Assembly: GCA_030537145.1 (NCBI GenBank)
Contig: JAUNON010000023.1
Location: 1 to 41,402, forward strand
Direction: 5' to 3'
Source of the DNA: Lachnospiraceae bacterium
GTDB taxonomy: Bacteria; Bacillota; Clostridia; Lachnospirales; Lachnospiraceae
Length of the DNA: 41,402 nt
Position numbers and translations under genes: made by a program. The notes beneath the pieces are model-generated. The model was not told the DNA's origin. It saw only the letters and a program-made list of their open reading frames with translations, and searched no databases. Below, in pieces: positions 41,356-41,402 of this stretch (position 1 is its first letter; every line of letters starts with the position of its first letter).

Positions 41356-41402
41356 CGTATAATTAATTTCGCAAATTCAATTTCATAAAAATAGACATGG
41401 TC

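Noticed and set aside
1..41402. tRNA, rRNA or prophage genes
   Set aside because: No cloverleaf-like sequences, rRNA stretches, integrase, capsid or portal genes were recognised.

Overview
The window looks like a chromosomal stretch of a low-to-medium GC Firmicute, most likely a Lachnospiraceae-type Clostridia. The basis is the gene order pyrH-frr-uppS-cdsA-dxr-rseP followed by recA-recX-rny, a Bacillus-type LexA box (CGAAC-N4-GTTCG) in front of recA, strong AGGAGG-type ribosome binding sites, several TTG/GTG starts, and two-component, MacB-type and LytTR systems typical of gut Clostridia. Genus was not determined. Most genes are on the minus strand.

Region 1 (1-8,030, minus): housekeeping. 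pyrH, frr, uppS, cdsA, dxr and rseP form a continuous lipid/translation/isoprenoid block. After a hairpin come recA and recX under a LexA-controlled promoter, then the 5' part of rny with its own promoter overlapping the recX stop. Upstream of pyrH lies a P-type ATPase (8,044-11,160) with an unusual acidic N-terminal extension of about 180 residues.

Region 2 (11,470-29,370): a cell-surface glycan cluster. The minus strand carries a small unknown protein, a PaaK/CapK-like adenylate-forming enzyme, an ATP-grasp ligase, an ArnC/GtrB-like polyprenyl-phosphate glycosyltransferase, two tandem YfhO-type large membrane proteins, and two paralogous polytopic membrane proteins. A third polytopic protein lies between the paralogs on the plus strand. 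Further along, on the plus strand, are a secreted L,D-transpeptidase with fibronectin-like domains, a second ATP-grasp enzyme and two tiny four-helix EamA/SMR-like proteins that resemble a two-subunit lipid-sugar flippase. The parts suggest one process: load a sugar on undecaprenyl phosphate, flip it, transfer it outside, and possibly modify it with a carboxylate or amino group.

Region 3 (29,400-36,255): a membrane-anchored rhodanese; a MacAB-like efflux operon (adaptor, ATPase, permease) with its response regulator and a sensor kinase whose last 35 codons are out of frame at an A8 tract; and a divergent short DtxR-type regulator.

Region 4 (36,256-41,402): an ABC transporter operon (ATPase, two membrane proteins, one secreted protein) faces a divergent, AT-rich LytTR response regulator and a broken AgrC-like sensor.

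Scattered through the intergenic gaps are at least two families of palindromic repeats: a composite element with copies near 11.4, 29.4 and 36.3 kb, and a GTAACAGTT...AACTGTTAC hairpin near 2.4, 25.5 and 35.7 kb. They are the clearest sequence structure that genes do not explain.
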